A stretch of 64,000 bases of DNA from Caldisericales bacterium (GCA_022707885.1 JAKIZT010000003.1:109869-173868); one strand, 5' to 3'; shown: positions 27,376 through 36,568, counted from the stretch's first letter. Notes: a model not told the origin generated them from the letters alone. A program made the numbers and translations.

Positions 27376-28329
27376 CTAATTTGTTTTTATAGTTCCAAGC
27401 ATCTTTTTTATATCGTCCGAAAAACCATCCTGGATCATTACCACTATCATGATGTTGTTTTTTTCTCCAACGAGGTCGGTCACGACGATCCTGTCATCCA
27501 TTGCCAAAAAATCAATCCTGTCGTATTCGATTTCACCAATTTTTTCAGCCGATTCTTTTACCTTCAAATTGGCACTTTGTTTGAGGCCTTCTTTTAAGCT
27601 TTTTGCATAATCACCCTTTTTCATTCCTTGGCGATCAAGTATCACTATCGAGAATGTCCTGTTGGATGGGTTTGTGAATGTTATTCTTCCTATCAACTCT
27701 TCGTATTTGGGAGTCCAGCTCTCAAGAGGAGTGATTGTGATTTTGCCTGCCACAAATGGTTGGCCAAATTTTGTCTCTTCGGTTTTTGGAGTGGTTTCGG
27801 TGTCCTTCTTTACAGGCTCTTTTTTTGTGAAGTAGTCTGGTTTTGTTATCTTGAAGGATTCAATGGCCATTTTTGCAAGGTCAAGCTTCTCCTGTCCTTC
27901 AACCTCGGCACCAACGCCAACCATGAGGACAGCCTTGTCGACGGCCGTGATGAACATGAACCCGCCCTTCTCCTCCTTCTTGCTCTTTGCCGAGAGCCAG
28001 ACACCCTTCAGGCCATTTATTTCCTTCTCCTCGGTTGAAAGGTTGAAGTCCTCGCTTCCACCAAGCTCTTTAAGGAGCTGGTCCGAATATGTTTTGATTT
28101 CAGCAATATCATTTGCTTTTATTTGCTCGTTTGGGACGGACTCGATCATTATTCCAACGCCGTCTCCACTGATTGTTGTCAATGACTGGCCTTCTTCAGC
28201 CTTCCATGAGCCTGGGTGGCTTATATTGAAATAGGGCCCTTCATAAGTTTTGTCCAGTGTGGTCTTCCCACATGAAATAAGGGTCAGTCCTATGATAACC
28301 ACCAATAGAATGTTTTGGAGTTTTTTCAT
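27376..28329 (-). CDS. PsbP/DcrB-like two-domain lipoprotein, family member 2
   Basis: The 317-residue product has a lipoprotein signal with lipobox LISC. Domain 1 opens with YFNISHPGSW and ends before a charged KKEPVKKDTETT linker. Domain 2 begins with KITITPLESW and ends IKKMLGTIKTN. The layout matches members 1, 3 and 5, indicating repeated gene duplication. It lies ten bases after the next gene upstream, so the two are one operon, and a strong terminator follows. No enzymatic motif is visible. Confidence 0.75.
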   Translation of the reverse strand: MKKLQNILLVVIIGLTLISCGKTTLDKTYEGPYFNISHPGSWKAEEGQSLTTISGDGVGIMIESVPNEQIKANDIAEIKTYSDQLLKELGGSEDFNLSTEEKEINGLKGVWLSAKSKKEEKGGFMFITAVDKAVLMVGVGAEVEGQEKLDLAKMAIESFKITKPDYFTKKEPVKKDTETTPKTEETKFGQPFVAGKITITPLESWTPKYEELIGRITFTNPSNRTFSIVILDRQGMKKGDYAKSLKEGLKQSANLKVKESAEKIGEIEYDRIDFLAMDDRIVVTDLVGEKNNIMIVVMIQDGFSDDIKKMLGTIKTN

Positions 28330-28339
28330 CTTGTTCTCC

Positions 28340-29293
28340 TTACTTTTTTATCCTGATGCTTTCAAGCATTGTTTCTACATCTCCGCTCAATTTCCCTGCA
28401 ATCAGAGCTTTTATTATCTTGCCATCTTTCTCGCCGACAAGATACATCAGCGGTGCACCGTCTTTTTTTGCTGGCAGATCATATATGTAATACATCATTT
28501 CGGCAAACTTGAACGGTTTTGGGCCAGTGACCTTGTCCTTGTTGACCATTGCATCTTTGAATGATTCCAGGAATTCCTCCAGAGTCATTTGCCCTTTGTC
28601 CATGATCCCAACATCCATGTTTGGTGCATAAGATGTCTGTTTTGCTTTTGTGCTTTCAGGAAGCAGACGCAGTGTAACATTGCTATTTTTCAGGTTTTTC
28701 TCCCCGGCCCATTCCTTTGCCGGTGTTATAGAAAATGTTTCGGTTTCGATTGTCTTTGATGATCCGTTGACATTGTAGTTCTTGGCGAAATCTTCCACCC
28801 TGTTTTTGAAACAATCCTCGTCCTTGATCCTGAAGCTTTCGGCGATTTTTCTGGCCTTGTCCATGCCGGTTTTCAGGCTGACTGGTTGTGCCAGACCCAC
28901 CCACACAACGACATTTTGTATTGGTACATACATTATCAGGCCGCCTGTGCCCTGTTTTTTGTTTTCCACCTCAACCCAGACGCATGGAAGTGAGCCACAT
29001 TTGCTTTCCCTTTCAGTCACTGTGTTTGACGTATCCTTGCTCATGCTCTCCACGAGTTGCTTTGCAGACTGCCTTGCGACCTCAATCTTGTCGGTATTTG
29101 AATAGTCCATGTTTGGCTGGACTTTCATAAAGACCTCGTCATCAAAGACCATGAACGTATCGCCCTCGGCAAGAGTTTTCATATCCTTGTCGTATTCGAT
29201 TTCAAACCACCCGCCATCGTGTTTTGTGGGTGGTTGCCCGCCACAAGAGGCAACAAAAAGGGCCATCAGCAAAAAAACAACAAGTTTCTTCAT
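28340..29293 (-). CDS. PsbP/DcrB-like two-domain lipoprotein, family member 3
   Basis: The product is 317 residues, the same length as member 2, which it precedes by ten bases in one operon. It has a signal with lipobox VASC, domain 1 from GGWFEIEYDKDMK, and domain 2 from ETFSITPAKEWAG ending in VETMLESIRIKK. There is a good SD (ggagg) and a TTGACA-17-TACTTT promoter. Cys residues in domain 1 (SKCGSLPCVWV) could form a disulfide. The function is unknown. Confidence 0.75.
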   Translation of the reverse strand: MKKLVVFLLMALFVASCGGQPPTKHDGGWFEIEYDKDMKTLAEGDTFMVFDDEVFMKVQPNMDYSNTDKIEVARQSAKQLVESMSKDTSNTVTERESKCGSLPCVWVEVENKKQGTGGLIMYVPIQNVVVWVGLAQPVSLKTGMDKARKIAESFRIKDEDCFKNRVEDFAKNYNVNGSSKTIETETFSITPAKEWAGEKNLKNSNVTLRLLPESTKAKQTSYAPNMDVGIMDKGQMTLEEFLESFKDAMVNKDKVTGPKPFKFAEMMYYIYDLPAKKDGAPLMYLVGEKDGKIIKALIAGKLSGDVETMLESIRIKK

Positions 29294-29311
29294 TCAAATT
29301 CCTCCGCATAA

Positions 29312-29340
29312 AAAGTAGTCCCAAAAAATTGGCTTGTCAA
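29312..29340 (-). promoter_or_regulatory. Promoter of the member 3-member 2 operon
   Basis: On the minus strand TTGACA (29335-29340), a 17-base spacer and TACTTT (29312-29317), followed by a GGAGG ribosome-binding site. Confidence 0.5.
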
Positions 29341-29354
29341 AGGTCGTTAAAACA

Positions 29355-29385
29355 AAAAACCGGCTTTTTTAAGCCGGTTTTTTGT
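29355..29385 (-). terminator. Rho-independent terminator of lipoprotein family member 4
   Basis: An 11-pair stem (aaaaccggctt/aagccggtttt) with a four-base loop and a T run on the minus strand. Confidence 0.9.
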
Positions 29386-29404
29386 TGGTTCTTTAAAGTG
29401 GTTA

Positions 29405-29992
29405 TTACTTTGTTTCGACTGAGTTGAGCATTCCCTCAATTGTAGCATCGATATCGCCATTGAGGGCTATAGTGATGATCTGGCCATTTTTCTGTCCAAA
29501 AAAGCTTAAAACTTTGATTTCTTCATATTTATAAGCAAGAGTTTTGTAGTCGATGCCTGCATAGGATGCTGTTGCTTCTTCAAATGAAATGCCATCTTTG
29601 GTTAGGCTTTGTTTCGTTTGTTCAACAAAGTCTTCTACTTTGTAAGGGATTTCTCCGATTTTAACACTTGTTAGGGCAATTTGTTTTCCATCATCATTTG
29701 TGATTGACAACATGTCTATATCACCATTCTGCTGATCATTTGGTATTTCAGGGGTATTATTTTTCCAGCCCTCGGCAAGACCAATTTTGAGCATCTTGGT
29801 TTCGGCATAGTTGGCAAATGTTGCGGCCGGGGTCTGTTCGTTGTTCTGATTTCCGGTCTGGTTCTCTGTCTGTTCTATGTTCTGGCCTTCGTCGGCTGGC
29901 TTTGTGCCCTCGTCATTTGATCCGCCACCGCAGGATGCGAAAACGGCAACGCCAAGCACCAGTATGATAAAAGTTGCGAAAAATTTCTTCAA
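29405..29992 (-). CDS. PsbP/DcrB-like single-domain lipoprotein, family member 4
   Basis: The 195-residue product has a lipoprotein signal (lipobox FASC) and an acidic, Asn/Gln/Glu-rich linker (about residues 24-55). One copy of the family domain follows (KMLKIGLAEGWKN ... IDATIEGMLNSVETK), ending in the same short helix as the others. It has its own promoter and a terminator and appears monocistronic. It is AT-richer than members 3 and 5. The function is unknown. Confidence 0.72.
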   Translation of the reverse strand: MKKFFATFIILVLGVAVFASCGGGSNDEGTKPADEGQNIEQTENQTGNQNNEQTPAATFANYAETKMLKIGLAEGWKNNTPEIPNDQQNGDIDMLSITNDDGKQIALTSVKIGEIPYKVEDFVEQTKQSLTKDGISFEEATASYAGIDYKTLAYKYEEIKVLSFFGQKNGQIITIALNGDIDATIEGMLNSVETK

Positions 29993-30037
29993 GTTGAAAC
30001 TCCTCTCTGTCCTTTTGGGATTTTCAAAAGCACATAC

Positions 30038-30065
30038 ATCATATGAAGCAAGCTTGTTCTTTCAA
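30038..30065 (-). promoter_or_regulatory. Promoter of lipoprotein family member 4
   Basis: On the minus strand TTGAAA (30060-30065), a 16-base spacer and TATGAT (30038-30043). The leader is about 40 bases. Confidence 0.5.
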
Positions 30066-30107
30066 GACGTTAAAAGCTTAATAAAATCTCAACAAAATAG
30101 TAATGGG

Positions 30108-31055
30108 TCATGGATGCTTGAAAGACATGCTTCCGATTATTTTTTCGGCGGTTCTGGAGGGTTTTCCATCAAAGGATGCCGTGGACAGAAGAAAAACTTT
30201 CCCTTTTTGTCCCGAAAACATCGAAACCATTTTGGTCTGCCCAACCGAATATTCAAATGCCCAGTAATCGTTCACTCCGATCCTGGTTTTCTGTATTGTC
30301 CCGCCTGAAAGCGATGATGACATTGACTGGCAGGCGTTTTTTGGGTCCCTGTTTTCCCCAAAGGCCGTTACTGTGAAACCCTGGTCGAATTTTGCAATAT
30401 CTTTTGGACAAACCAGCACAACGCCGTCTCCACCGGCCTCCCAGCCTGACGGGAGCATCAGGGAGAGATTTTCGTTTTCAAAGCGCGTTTCAAGTTTTAT
30501 TTCTCCACCATTACCGTTTTGGGATGGTTTTTCAGGGCCAAGATAGGAGTCGTCCGTTATTCTGAAGGAAAAAATTATGTCTGAGGCTGATTTGAAGAAT
30601 GGCGATTCAACAGCTTTTTCGTCCTGGAGTGGTTCCTTGAGCGAGATTGTGGCTATGTTGTTTTTTAGAGGGACACCGATTTTTTCCCAGGCTACATTCT
30701 CGCCTGTCACGTCAATCACAAGGCAGGGTACGTCGCCCAGTTTTGCCTCTCTGAAACTGGCTTTTGCTCCCAGTCCGTCTGCCATTTTCCGGGACTGTTC
30801 TTTCAGGAATGCCACTCCCTCAAAATCCCCAGGTTTGAGACCTTCTGAAGGCTCTACTTTTACCTCAACAATAAATTTGTCAGTGATGATGTTTGTAAAA
30901 TTTCCAATAGGCTCAACCTTCGCGTTTTTTGGGTAGTCGATCCTGTAGAAGGGACCAAAATATGTTTCAGTGAGAGGCAGTGGCTTTTCTTCAGCTCCAC
31001 AGGAGAGAAGCGCGGCCATCGCAAAAAGTGCAACAAGAATTCTGGTTGCTTTCAT
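30108..31055 (-). CDS. PsbP/DcrB-like two-domain lipoprotein, family member 5
   Basis: The ATG at 31055 follows GAGGTG at normal spacing; a GTG two codons earlier overlaps that SD and is less likely. The 315-residue product has lipobox LLSC. Domain 1 starts at FYRIDYPKNAKV and domain 2 at NLSLMLPSGWEAG, ending AEKIIGSMSFKHP. It begins seven bases after the stop of member 6, so the two are cotranscribed. The function is unknown. Confidence 0.74.
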   Translation of the reverse strand: MKATRILVALFAMAALLSCGAEEKPLPLTETYFGPFYRIDYPKNAKVEPIGNFTNIITDKFIVEVKVEPSEGLKPGDFEGVAFLKEQSRKMADGLGAKASFREAKLGDVPCLVIDVTGENVAWEKIGVPLKNNIATISLKEPLQDEKAVESPFFKSASDIIFSFRITDDSYLGPEKPSQNGNGGEIKLETRFENENLSLMLPSGWEAGGDGVVLVCPKDIAKFDQGFTVTAFGENRDPKNACQSMSSSLSGGTIQKTRIGVNDYWAFEYSVGQTKMVSMFSGQKGKVFLLSTASFDGKPSRTAEKIIGSMSFKHP

Positions 31056-31062
31056 TTCCACC

Positions 31063-31566
31063 TCACTTGAAACGGAAGCTCTTTACTATGAGCCCTGCAA
31101 GTCTGGTGTCCTCGGCACTGGCCCCTTTTCCTGGAAACATCATGCAACTTACAACAGCATTGTCGAGTGGCACCATGAAGGCCTGCATTTTGCCTATTCC
31201 GGCTTCACCCTCCATCCAGAGAGCTTTTTTCCCTGATACTTCGCGGGTCTCCATCGTACCCTTACCGGTTTTTCCTATCGTTTTTTCAAAAGCTTGCGAC
31301 AGCTCGCTTATGCTTGAGATGTCGTTTTCCCTGGAGCCTTCATAGGGGAAGATGGAGAATGGAATGGTAATGGATTTGTCTTTTTTGAAGATGTTGACCC
31401 CGCCGCCAACCGAGGAGAGTGTTTCCCACCCCTCCGGGTAGTAGACCTCGAAAAGGTCACCATCAAACTTGAATTTTAGCTCCTCGGGCACCTGGCCGTC
31501 TGTCTTCTGGCCACCACAGGAAGCCAGAACAAAGAAGCACAGGCAGGCCAAAAACATTTTTTTCAT
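31063..31566 (-). CDS. PsbP/DcrB-like single-domain lipoprotein, family member 6
   Basis: The longer frame upstream is not coding-like. The start at 31566 gives a lipoprotein signal (MKKMFLACLCFFVLASC) and 167 residues, with one family domain (FEVYYPEGWETL ... LAGLIVKSFRFK). No SD precedes this ATG, but a perfect TATAAT (31574-31579) ends seven bases upstream, the same geometry as at 1201 and 33816. An ATG three codons earlier would overlap the -10. The function is unknown. Confidence 0.74.
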   Translation of the reverse strand: MKKMFLACLCFFVLASCGGQKTDGQVPEELKFKFDGDLFEVYYPEGWETLSSVGGGVNIFKKDKSITIPFSIFPYEGSRENDISSISELSQAFEKTIGKTGKGTMETREVSGKKALWMEGEAGIGKMQAFMVPLDNAVVSCMMFPGKGASAEDTRLAGLIVKSFRFK

Positions 31567-31573
31567 ATCACGC

Positions 31574-31579
31574 ATTATA
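31574..31579 (-). promoter_or_regulatory. -10 element seven bases before a SD-less ATG
   Basis: A perfect TATAAT on the minus strand ends exactly seven bases before the ATG at 31566. The -35 is weak (AAACAA at 17-base spacing). Confidence 0.5.
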
Positions 31580-31601
31580 CACAAAAACGGTGCCATTTGT
31601 T

Positions 31602-32111
31602 TCAAAAAGTTGTTGACCTTACGACCTGGATGGCCATGTCTGCCATTTTCTTTAACGGCATTTTGTTTGTATAGACTGCTGCCACTTGTGAATCGAGAGG
31701 GAAAATTGCCGCATAGAAGACATTTTCTGGTCCGTCTGAGCTGACCGTTATGCATTGCTTGCCGCCGATGTTTTCCACCTGGACTTCTTTTTCCTGTTTA
31801 AGCTCCTTTGTAATTTCCTGTATTATCGGGGAGAGCGAGTCGAGGTCGCCTTCTTTCAGCCCCTGGCAGTCAAAAAGCTCAATCCTGACTTCAAAGTCGC
31901 CCTTGATGGTGGCACTGCTGTTGCCGACAGTTTGCCAGATAAACCCTTTTGGGACGACAATTGAAACAGGCCCAATCTGTTCTCTTCGCCCTTCTATTTT
32001 GGATATTTCTGGTGAAATGGTTTTTGAGCATGAAGAGAGAGAAAGAAAGGCCAGCAAAAGTAAAGTGGCTGCTTTTACTGGAAAGGAAATGGCTGGTTTG
32101 TTGCTTTGCAT
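31602..32111 (-). CDS. PsbP/DcrB-like single-domain lipoprotein, family member 7
   Basis: The 169-residue product has a longer signal region (about 28 residues, lipobox LSSC) and one family domain (VSIVVPKGFIW ... MADMAIQVVRSTTF), with two Cys (DCQGL, GKQCITV) that may pair. No strong SD is seen; a TAAAAA lies ten bases upstream. It ends 35 bases before member 6 starts and begins 49 bases after the end of araB. The function is unknown. Confidence 0.7.
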   Translation of the reverse strand: MQSNKPAISFPVKAATLLLLAFLSLSSCSKTISPEISKIEGRREQIGPVSIVVPKGFIWQTVGNSSATIKGDFEVRIELFDCQGLKEGDLDSLSPIIQEITKELKQEKEVQVENIGGKQCITVSSDGPENVFYAAIFPLDSQVAAVYTNKMPLKKMADMAIQVVRSTTF

Positions 32112-32160
32112 TGTGGACCTGTTTTTACACCCGTACCGGGAAACAAACCAGAAAATTGGG

Positions 32161-33816
32161 CTACGCCTTACCCCTCTCCCTTAGTCTTGCCAGCACCCTC
32201 TGTGTGCCGCCAAACATGTCGTGGAGAGTCAGATAGTCGTTATAGATGTCGTTGTAGAGATTCTTGTTTGCCTCGTGTGGTTTGCACCAGTCCAGAGTTC
32301 GTGGAAGCAGGGCCTTGAAATAGCTCTCCCGTGACTTGTGTCCGAGTTTTTCCATTCCGGCGGACAGACCGCCGATGATTGCGGCGCCCCTTCCGGTTGC
32401 GTTGTTTGTGTCCGGAACGGAGATCGGCATTCCCAACACATCAGCATATATCTGGATGAGGCTTGGCGAGGTGATTGGCAGTGCGCCTGTTGCAACAATC
32501 TGCTTGATTTCCACACCGCCAGCCCTGAATGTTTCAATTATTTTTCTTGTCCCGAAGGCAGACGCTTCTGCCAGCGCCTTGTACATATCCTCGGCCCTTG
32601 TTTGCAACGTCAGGCCGGCAAAGACCCCGCTCAGCGACGAGTCGAGAAGGACACTCCTGTTCCCACCCATCCAGTCGAGCGCCAGGACGCCGTTTGAGCC
32701 TGCCGGCACCTCGGAAAGGTATCTGTCCAGGACTGTCGCAAACTCGGTTTCATCCTCGTTTGCCCTCTCATAGAATGATATCGGGGCAATGGTGTTTACA
32801 AACCATTCGAGCATGTCGCTCATGGCCGGCTGGCCGGCCTCGTAGCCCCAGTACCCGTCGAGGATGCCGTCTTTTACTGCACCTGCGTAGCCAACAAAGA
32901 GCCTCTCCTGTTTTGACATGACAAGGTGGCAGTTTGAACTGCCCATTACAATTGTCATTATGTTGGGCTCAAATACGCCGGCGCCGGCAACAGCGGACTG
33001 GGCGTCTATGACCGCGGACGCGACAGGTATTCCAGTCCTCAGTCCCATCTTCCCGGCCATATCCTTGATCAGTTTCCCGGCTGGTCTTCCGGGTGGCAGC
33101 ACTTCTATGCCCCTTGATTTGTCGGAGAGATCGGCCAGCTCCTGTGAGATCGAGGCAAAATAGTCATGGCCCGGATATCCGGCACCCTCGACCCAGCAGG
33201 CCTTGTATCCGGCTGCGCACTGGTTTCTGACCTGGTGGCCCGTCAGCTGCCAGACGATCCAGTCTCCTGCCTCGACGAAGTATTCGATTGATGGAACAAG
33301 CTCCGGCGCCTCCTGGACGAGCTCCAGCAGTTTTGGCCAGAGCCACTCTGCGCCCATCTTGCCGCCATAGAAATCAAGGAAGGGTTCGCCCCTCTCCTGT
33401 GCGATTGAAGTCAGAAGATTGGCCTGCGGCTGTGCCGTTGTGTGCCGCCAGAGTTTTGGCCAGGCGTGGGGGTTTTTTGAGAGGTCACCAATCATGCAAA
33501 GTGGGGTCCCAAAAACGTCAACAGGAAGCACAGTGCAACTTGTGAAGGAAACACCGATTGAGATTATCTCTTTCTCGGGTATCCTGGTTTCCTCGATCAG
33601 TTTTTTTGTGGCCTCAAAAAGCCCGTCCAGCCAGTCGGATGGGTCCTGAAGGGCAAAGCCCCTGGGCAGTTTTGTGCCATCAGGGAGTGTTTTTTCAATA
33701 ACGCCGGACCTGTACGGTGACGAGGAGAAGCCTATTGTCTGGCCAGTTTTGACATCGAGCGCCACGACGTTTACCTGGGAAGTTCCGAAGTCGGCTCCTA
33801 GAAGAATTCTACCCAT
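32161..33816 (-). CDS. araB: Ribulokinase (FGGY family)
   Basis: L-ribulokinase phosphorylates L-ribulose to L-ribulose 5-phosphate in arabinose catabolism. The 551-residue product has the expected length and the AraB-specific stretches GADFGTSQVN (ATP site, residues 7-16), FTSCTVLPVD, NPHAWPKLWRH, GAEWLWPKL, EAGDWIVWQLTG, MGSSNCHL and ALDWMGGNRSVLLD. These fit ribulokinase better than xylulokinase or glycerol kinase. The start at 33816 has no SD but has a -10 (TAAAAT) seven bases upstream; the earlier in-frame codons lie inside the promoter. No araA, araD or sugar transporter is in the window, so the enzyme stands alone here. Confidence 0.92.
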   Translation of the reverse strand: MGRILLGADFGTSQVNVVALDVKTGQTIGFSSSPYRSGVIEKTLPDGTKLPRGFALQDPSDWLDGLFEATKKLIEETRIPEKEIISIGVSFTSCTVLPVDVFGTPLCMIGDLSKNPHAWPKLWRHTTAQPQANLLTSIAQERGEPFLDFYGGKMGAEWLWPKLLELVQEAPELVPSIEYFVEAGDWIVWQLTGHQVRNQCAAGYKACWVEGAGYPGHDYFASISQELADLSDKSRGIEVLPPGRPAGKLIKDMAGKMGLRTGIPVASAVIDAQSAVAGAGVFEPNIMTIVMGSSNCHLVMSKQERLFVGYAGAVKDGILDGYWGYEAGQPAMSDMLEWFVNTIAPISFYERANEDETEFATVLDRYLSEVPAGSNGVLALDWMGGNRSVLLDSSLSGVFAGLTLQTRAEDMYKALAEASAFGTRKIIETFRAGGVEIKQIVATGALPITSPSLIQIYADVLGMPISVPDTNNATGRGAAIIGGLSAGMEKLGHKSRESYFKALLPRTLDWCKPHEANKNLYNDIYNDYLTLHDMFGGTQRVLARLRERGKA

Positions 33817-34138
33817 GTCCCAAATTTTAGACCATTTAACCTGCCAAGGCAAACGGTTTTGGCAAGACCGCGAGTTTAATCACGAAATAATCAATGGAGT
33901 TATTTTTGAATGTGACAATGGCGACAAAAAATGGCGGATAAAAAGAGACCTTCTGGCCAAAAATCCGAGGGTGATTCTCTCGGCTTGCTCACGCATCGTT
34001 GTGGTTGACAGTAAAGGGCTGGCTTTTTGCGGGTATTAAAATTGCTTGTTTAAGGGCAAATCTAAACTTTCACATAGCAGAAATTACTTCTTTTTATGTG
34101 AATATACATGATGCAATAATTTGCTATCAAATCTCCGT
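33817..34138. other. 322-base intergenic region
   Basis: The araB promoter occupies 33824-33852. The rest is AT-rich toward the 34139 gene. I see no convincing hairpin or small gene in it. Confidence 0.6.
33824..33852 (-). promoter_or_regulatory. araB promoter with -10 seven bases before the ATG
   Basis: On the minus strand TTGCCT (33847-33852), a 17-base spacer and TAAAAT (33824-33829). The ATG at 33816 follows after seven bases with no SD, so the mRNA is probably leaderless. Confidence 0.55.
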
Positions 34139-35500
34139 TTATTTTTGTTCCAGTAGTTTTACATCCAATACTCTATATGGAGGCACCTTGACCTGGTCTA
34201 TTTTAAACTCGTAAATGTTTTTGTTTGAGTAGAGCCCGATTGAGTAATCATCAATAAAAAAAGTGGTTATGACATCTTTAAAAGGGCCATACTCTTTTTT
34301 GTACACCTCATAACCTGAATAACCATACACGATGTTGTAGTTTATAAACATGTAGCCTTTTTCTGACCAATAACCAACACAATATGTGCTTATGGTGGTG
34401 CCTCCTATGCAACATATCAGGTTTGCATTCTCGATCTGGTCAATGATGCCATCAATTATATAGGTATCATATTTCTCTGGATTTGTCTTATTTTTCTCAT
34501 GAATAAATCTAGAAAAAGAAAGTTTGTTATCAAAATAGAAAAGCTCTGAATCTGGAAACTGGTCTATAAATTTAGAGGCATTGTATGTTTGCACTTTTCT
34601 TTCTAAAGGGTCTACGAGATACAATGTGTTGCCATCGTATGCTGACAGATACCATTTATCTGTTGCACCATCCATCCTATTGTTGTTGAAAACCTCTATT
34701 GTTTCAGAATAGGAATTTCTCAGCAGGATCCTGTCCAGTTCAATCAGAGAGTAATGTTCTATCGAGTAGATGAGGATGTATTTGCCATCAAAGCCATAGC
34801 AATTTGCCACTTTTTGTTTTATTTTGAAATCATAGGGAGATAGAACGATTTTTCTGCCGAAATGTATTGTTTTTGTAAGGGTGCCATTGTTGTTGTAAAA
34901 CGAAACCCCTGTCTGTTTTTTGTCCTGGCAGACAAAGGTGAAATCTTCCTTGAGTTGGTCTGTCAAAATAGCAACAAGATCGCTTTCGCCTATTGAAAAT
35001 TCTTTCACTTTTTCCATACCAAGAAAAATATTGGATTGTTTTTCGTCATCAAAGCACTTAAGAACGCTAATATATTTTGAGTCAGATGACTGGCTGATGA
35101 TGAAATAATAGTAATCAAAATTTGCTGAAACTGCGTTGTTTGGATCTCCAGATTTGTTGATGTAATTGTAGTCGAAGCCAACGTATTCCCCAGGTAGTTT
35201 TATCCTTTTTTCCACTTTTTGCAGATATTGGTCCGAGCAGATGATTAGCTCATTGTTGCCGTAGACTAAAGGTGGGACATAAGGATCCAGTAAAGTCGTA
35301 ATCATATGGATTGGTAGAGCCTCTCCGACAACCTGTCTTGGTATGATTTTGCAATCTGAACCGATGTGTTCAGGAGAAGACGTGCAATTGGAAAATAAAA
35401 ATACAGTTCCACTAAAAAATAATATTGATGCAGCGAATAAAGATATTAATTTTGTTTTCAAAGACACTTTTGCCTGAGGTGCTTTTGCTGAATCTGTCAT
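34139..35500 (-). CDS. Membrane-anchored beta-propeller-like protein (paralog of 16286)
   Basis: The 453-residue product has one membrane helix (about residues 19-37). A Cys follows (FLFSNC), but the lipobox is atypical. The rest is extracytoplasmic beta-repeat sequence. It shares length, architecture and motif order with the protein at 16286 (LQKVEKRIKLPG versus LSKIEKEIELPG; FTFVCQDKKQ versus FACVTNDDKT), at low overall identity. The gene is strongly AT-rich. An SD (ggaga) precedes the start. Function unknown. Confidence 0.7.
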   Translation of the reverse strand: MTDSAKAPQAKVSLKTKLISLFAASILFFSGTVFLFSNCTSSPEHIGSDCKIIPRQVVGEALPIHMITTLLDPYVPPLVYGNNELIICSDQYLQKVEKRIKLPGEYVGFDYNYINKSGDPNNAVSANFDYYYFIISQSSDSKYISVLKCFDDEKQSNIFLGMEKVKEFSIGESDLVAILTDQLKEDFTFVCQDKKQTGVSFYNNNGTLTKTIHFGRKIVLSPYDFKIKQKVANCYGFDGKYILIYSIEHYSLIELDRILLRNSYSETIEVFNNNRMDGATDKWYLSAYDGNTLYLVDPLERKVQTYNASKFIDQFPDSELFYFDNKLSFSRFIHEKNKTNPEKYDTYIIDGIIDQIENANLICCIGGTTISTYCVGYWSEKGYMFINYNIVYGYSGYEVYKKEYGPFKDVITTFFIDDYSIGLYSNKNIYEFKIDQVKVPPYRVLDVKLLEQK

Positions 35501-35581
35501 TATCTTGTCTCCCCAAGTTTTGCATGTAATTTCTGGGAACCATAAAAATTATACATCAAGATAATCCTTATTAGTTTAATT

Positions 35582-36568
35582 TTACAGCCACCCTTTGCCC
35601 CTCATCCACCACAGCATGAATGTCGGTGTTCCAATAACAATCAAAAGGCAAAACGCAAAGGCCAGAATGCCTGTCCAGGGGCCAAGTGCTGATGATACCG
35701 GCTGGAAGAAGTTCATCCCGAAGAACCCCGTGACAAAAGAGATTGGCATGAAGATTGTCGCGATGATCGTGAGCGTCTTCATGATGTCGTTCATGCGGTT
35801 GTTGACCACCGAAAGATAGGTGTCCAGTGCGCCACCGATGAGGTCTCTCATCGATTCCGTGATGTCGTATATCCTCACAAGGTGGTCATAGATGTCCCTG
35901 AAGTATATTCTGTCCTTTGCGTCAATGACCGGGTATTCGTCCCTTGCCAGCTTGTTTAGCACTTCCCTCTGGTGGCTGAGTATCCTGCGCAGAGTCAGCA
36001 GTCCCCTCTTTTTTGAAAGGATGTCTGCGACAACTTTGGAGTTTCTTGACTCGAGGATCCTGTCTTCGATCTCGTCTATCTCCTCGTCCATGTCCTCGAC
36101 CACCAGCATGTAGTCGCTGACTATCTGGTCAATCAGATTGTATAAAAGAAAATCTGGCCCCCTTTTCAGCATCCTCGGGTCCTTCTTGCCCTGGTGGAAA
36201 ACTTTGTCCACAGCTTCGATTGTGCATTCGTGGTATGTCACCAGATAGTCCTTGCCAAGAAAGATGTCCAGCTCCGAGGTTTCGATGTCGTCAGAGTTCT
36301 CGCTTTTTGCCAGCGAGTGCAGGACTATGTAGAGATAATCAAGCCAGTCGTCAAGCTTGGGGACGTGATTTTCCTGGATCGCATCATCGACAGAGAGAGG
36401 GTGGAACTTAAATTTTTCTATCATCAGGGACTCTGCGGTTTCCTGTGGCTCATTGTAGAAATCAACCCAGAGCAGTGTTTTTTGGTCTGTAATGTAGCTG
36501 TCCAGCACCTGTTTTTGCGGAACTTCGATGATATCACCTTGTTTTGTGACGAATATTGCCCTTATCAT
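35582..36568 (-). CDS. corA: CorA-family magnesium/cobalt transporter
   Basis: The 328-residue protein has the CorA layout: a soluble alpha/beta N-terminal domain, a long stalk helix (about 200-265), and two C-terminal membrane helices. The signature GMNF follows the first helix (FVTGFFGMNFFQP). CorA forms a pentameric channel for divalent cations, chiefly Mg2+, in the inner membrane. The start at 36568 has a GGAGG site. It is transcribed divergently from the purine operon. Confidence 0.93.
   Translation of the reverse strand: MIRAIFVTKQGDIIEVPQKQVLDSYITDQKTLLWVDFYNEPQETAESLMIEKFKFHPLSVDDAIQENHVPKLDDWLDYLYIVLHSLAKSENSDDIETSELDIFLGKDYLVTYHECTIEAVDKVFHQGKKDPRMLKRGPDFLLYNLIDQIVSDYMLVVEDMDEEIDEIEDRILESRNSKVVADILSKKRGLLTLRRILSHQREVLNKLARDEYPVIDAKDRIYFRDIYDHLVRIYDITESMRDLIGGALDTYLSVVNNRMNDIMKTLTIIATIFMPISFVTGFFGMNFFQPVSSALGPWTGILAFAFCLLIVIGTPTFMLWWMRGKGWL

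Noticed and set aside
32161..33816. Xylulokinase or glycerol kinase for the FGGY gene
   Set aside because: The FTSCTVLPVD, NPHAWPKLWRH and WMGGNRSVLLD stretches and 551-residue length match ribulokinase.
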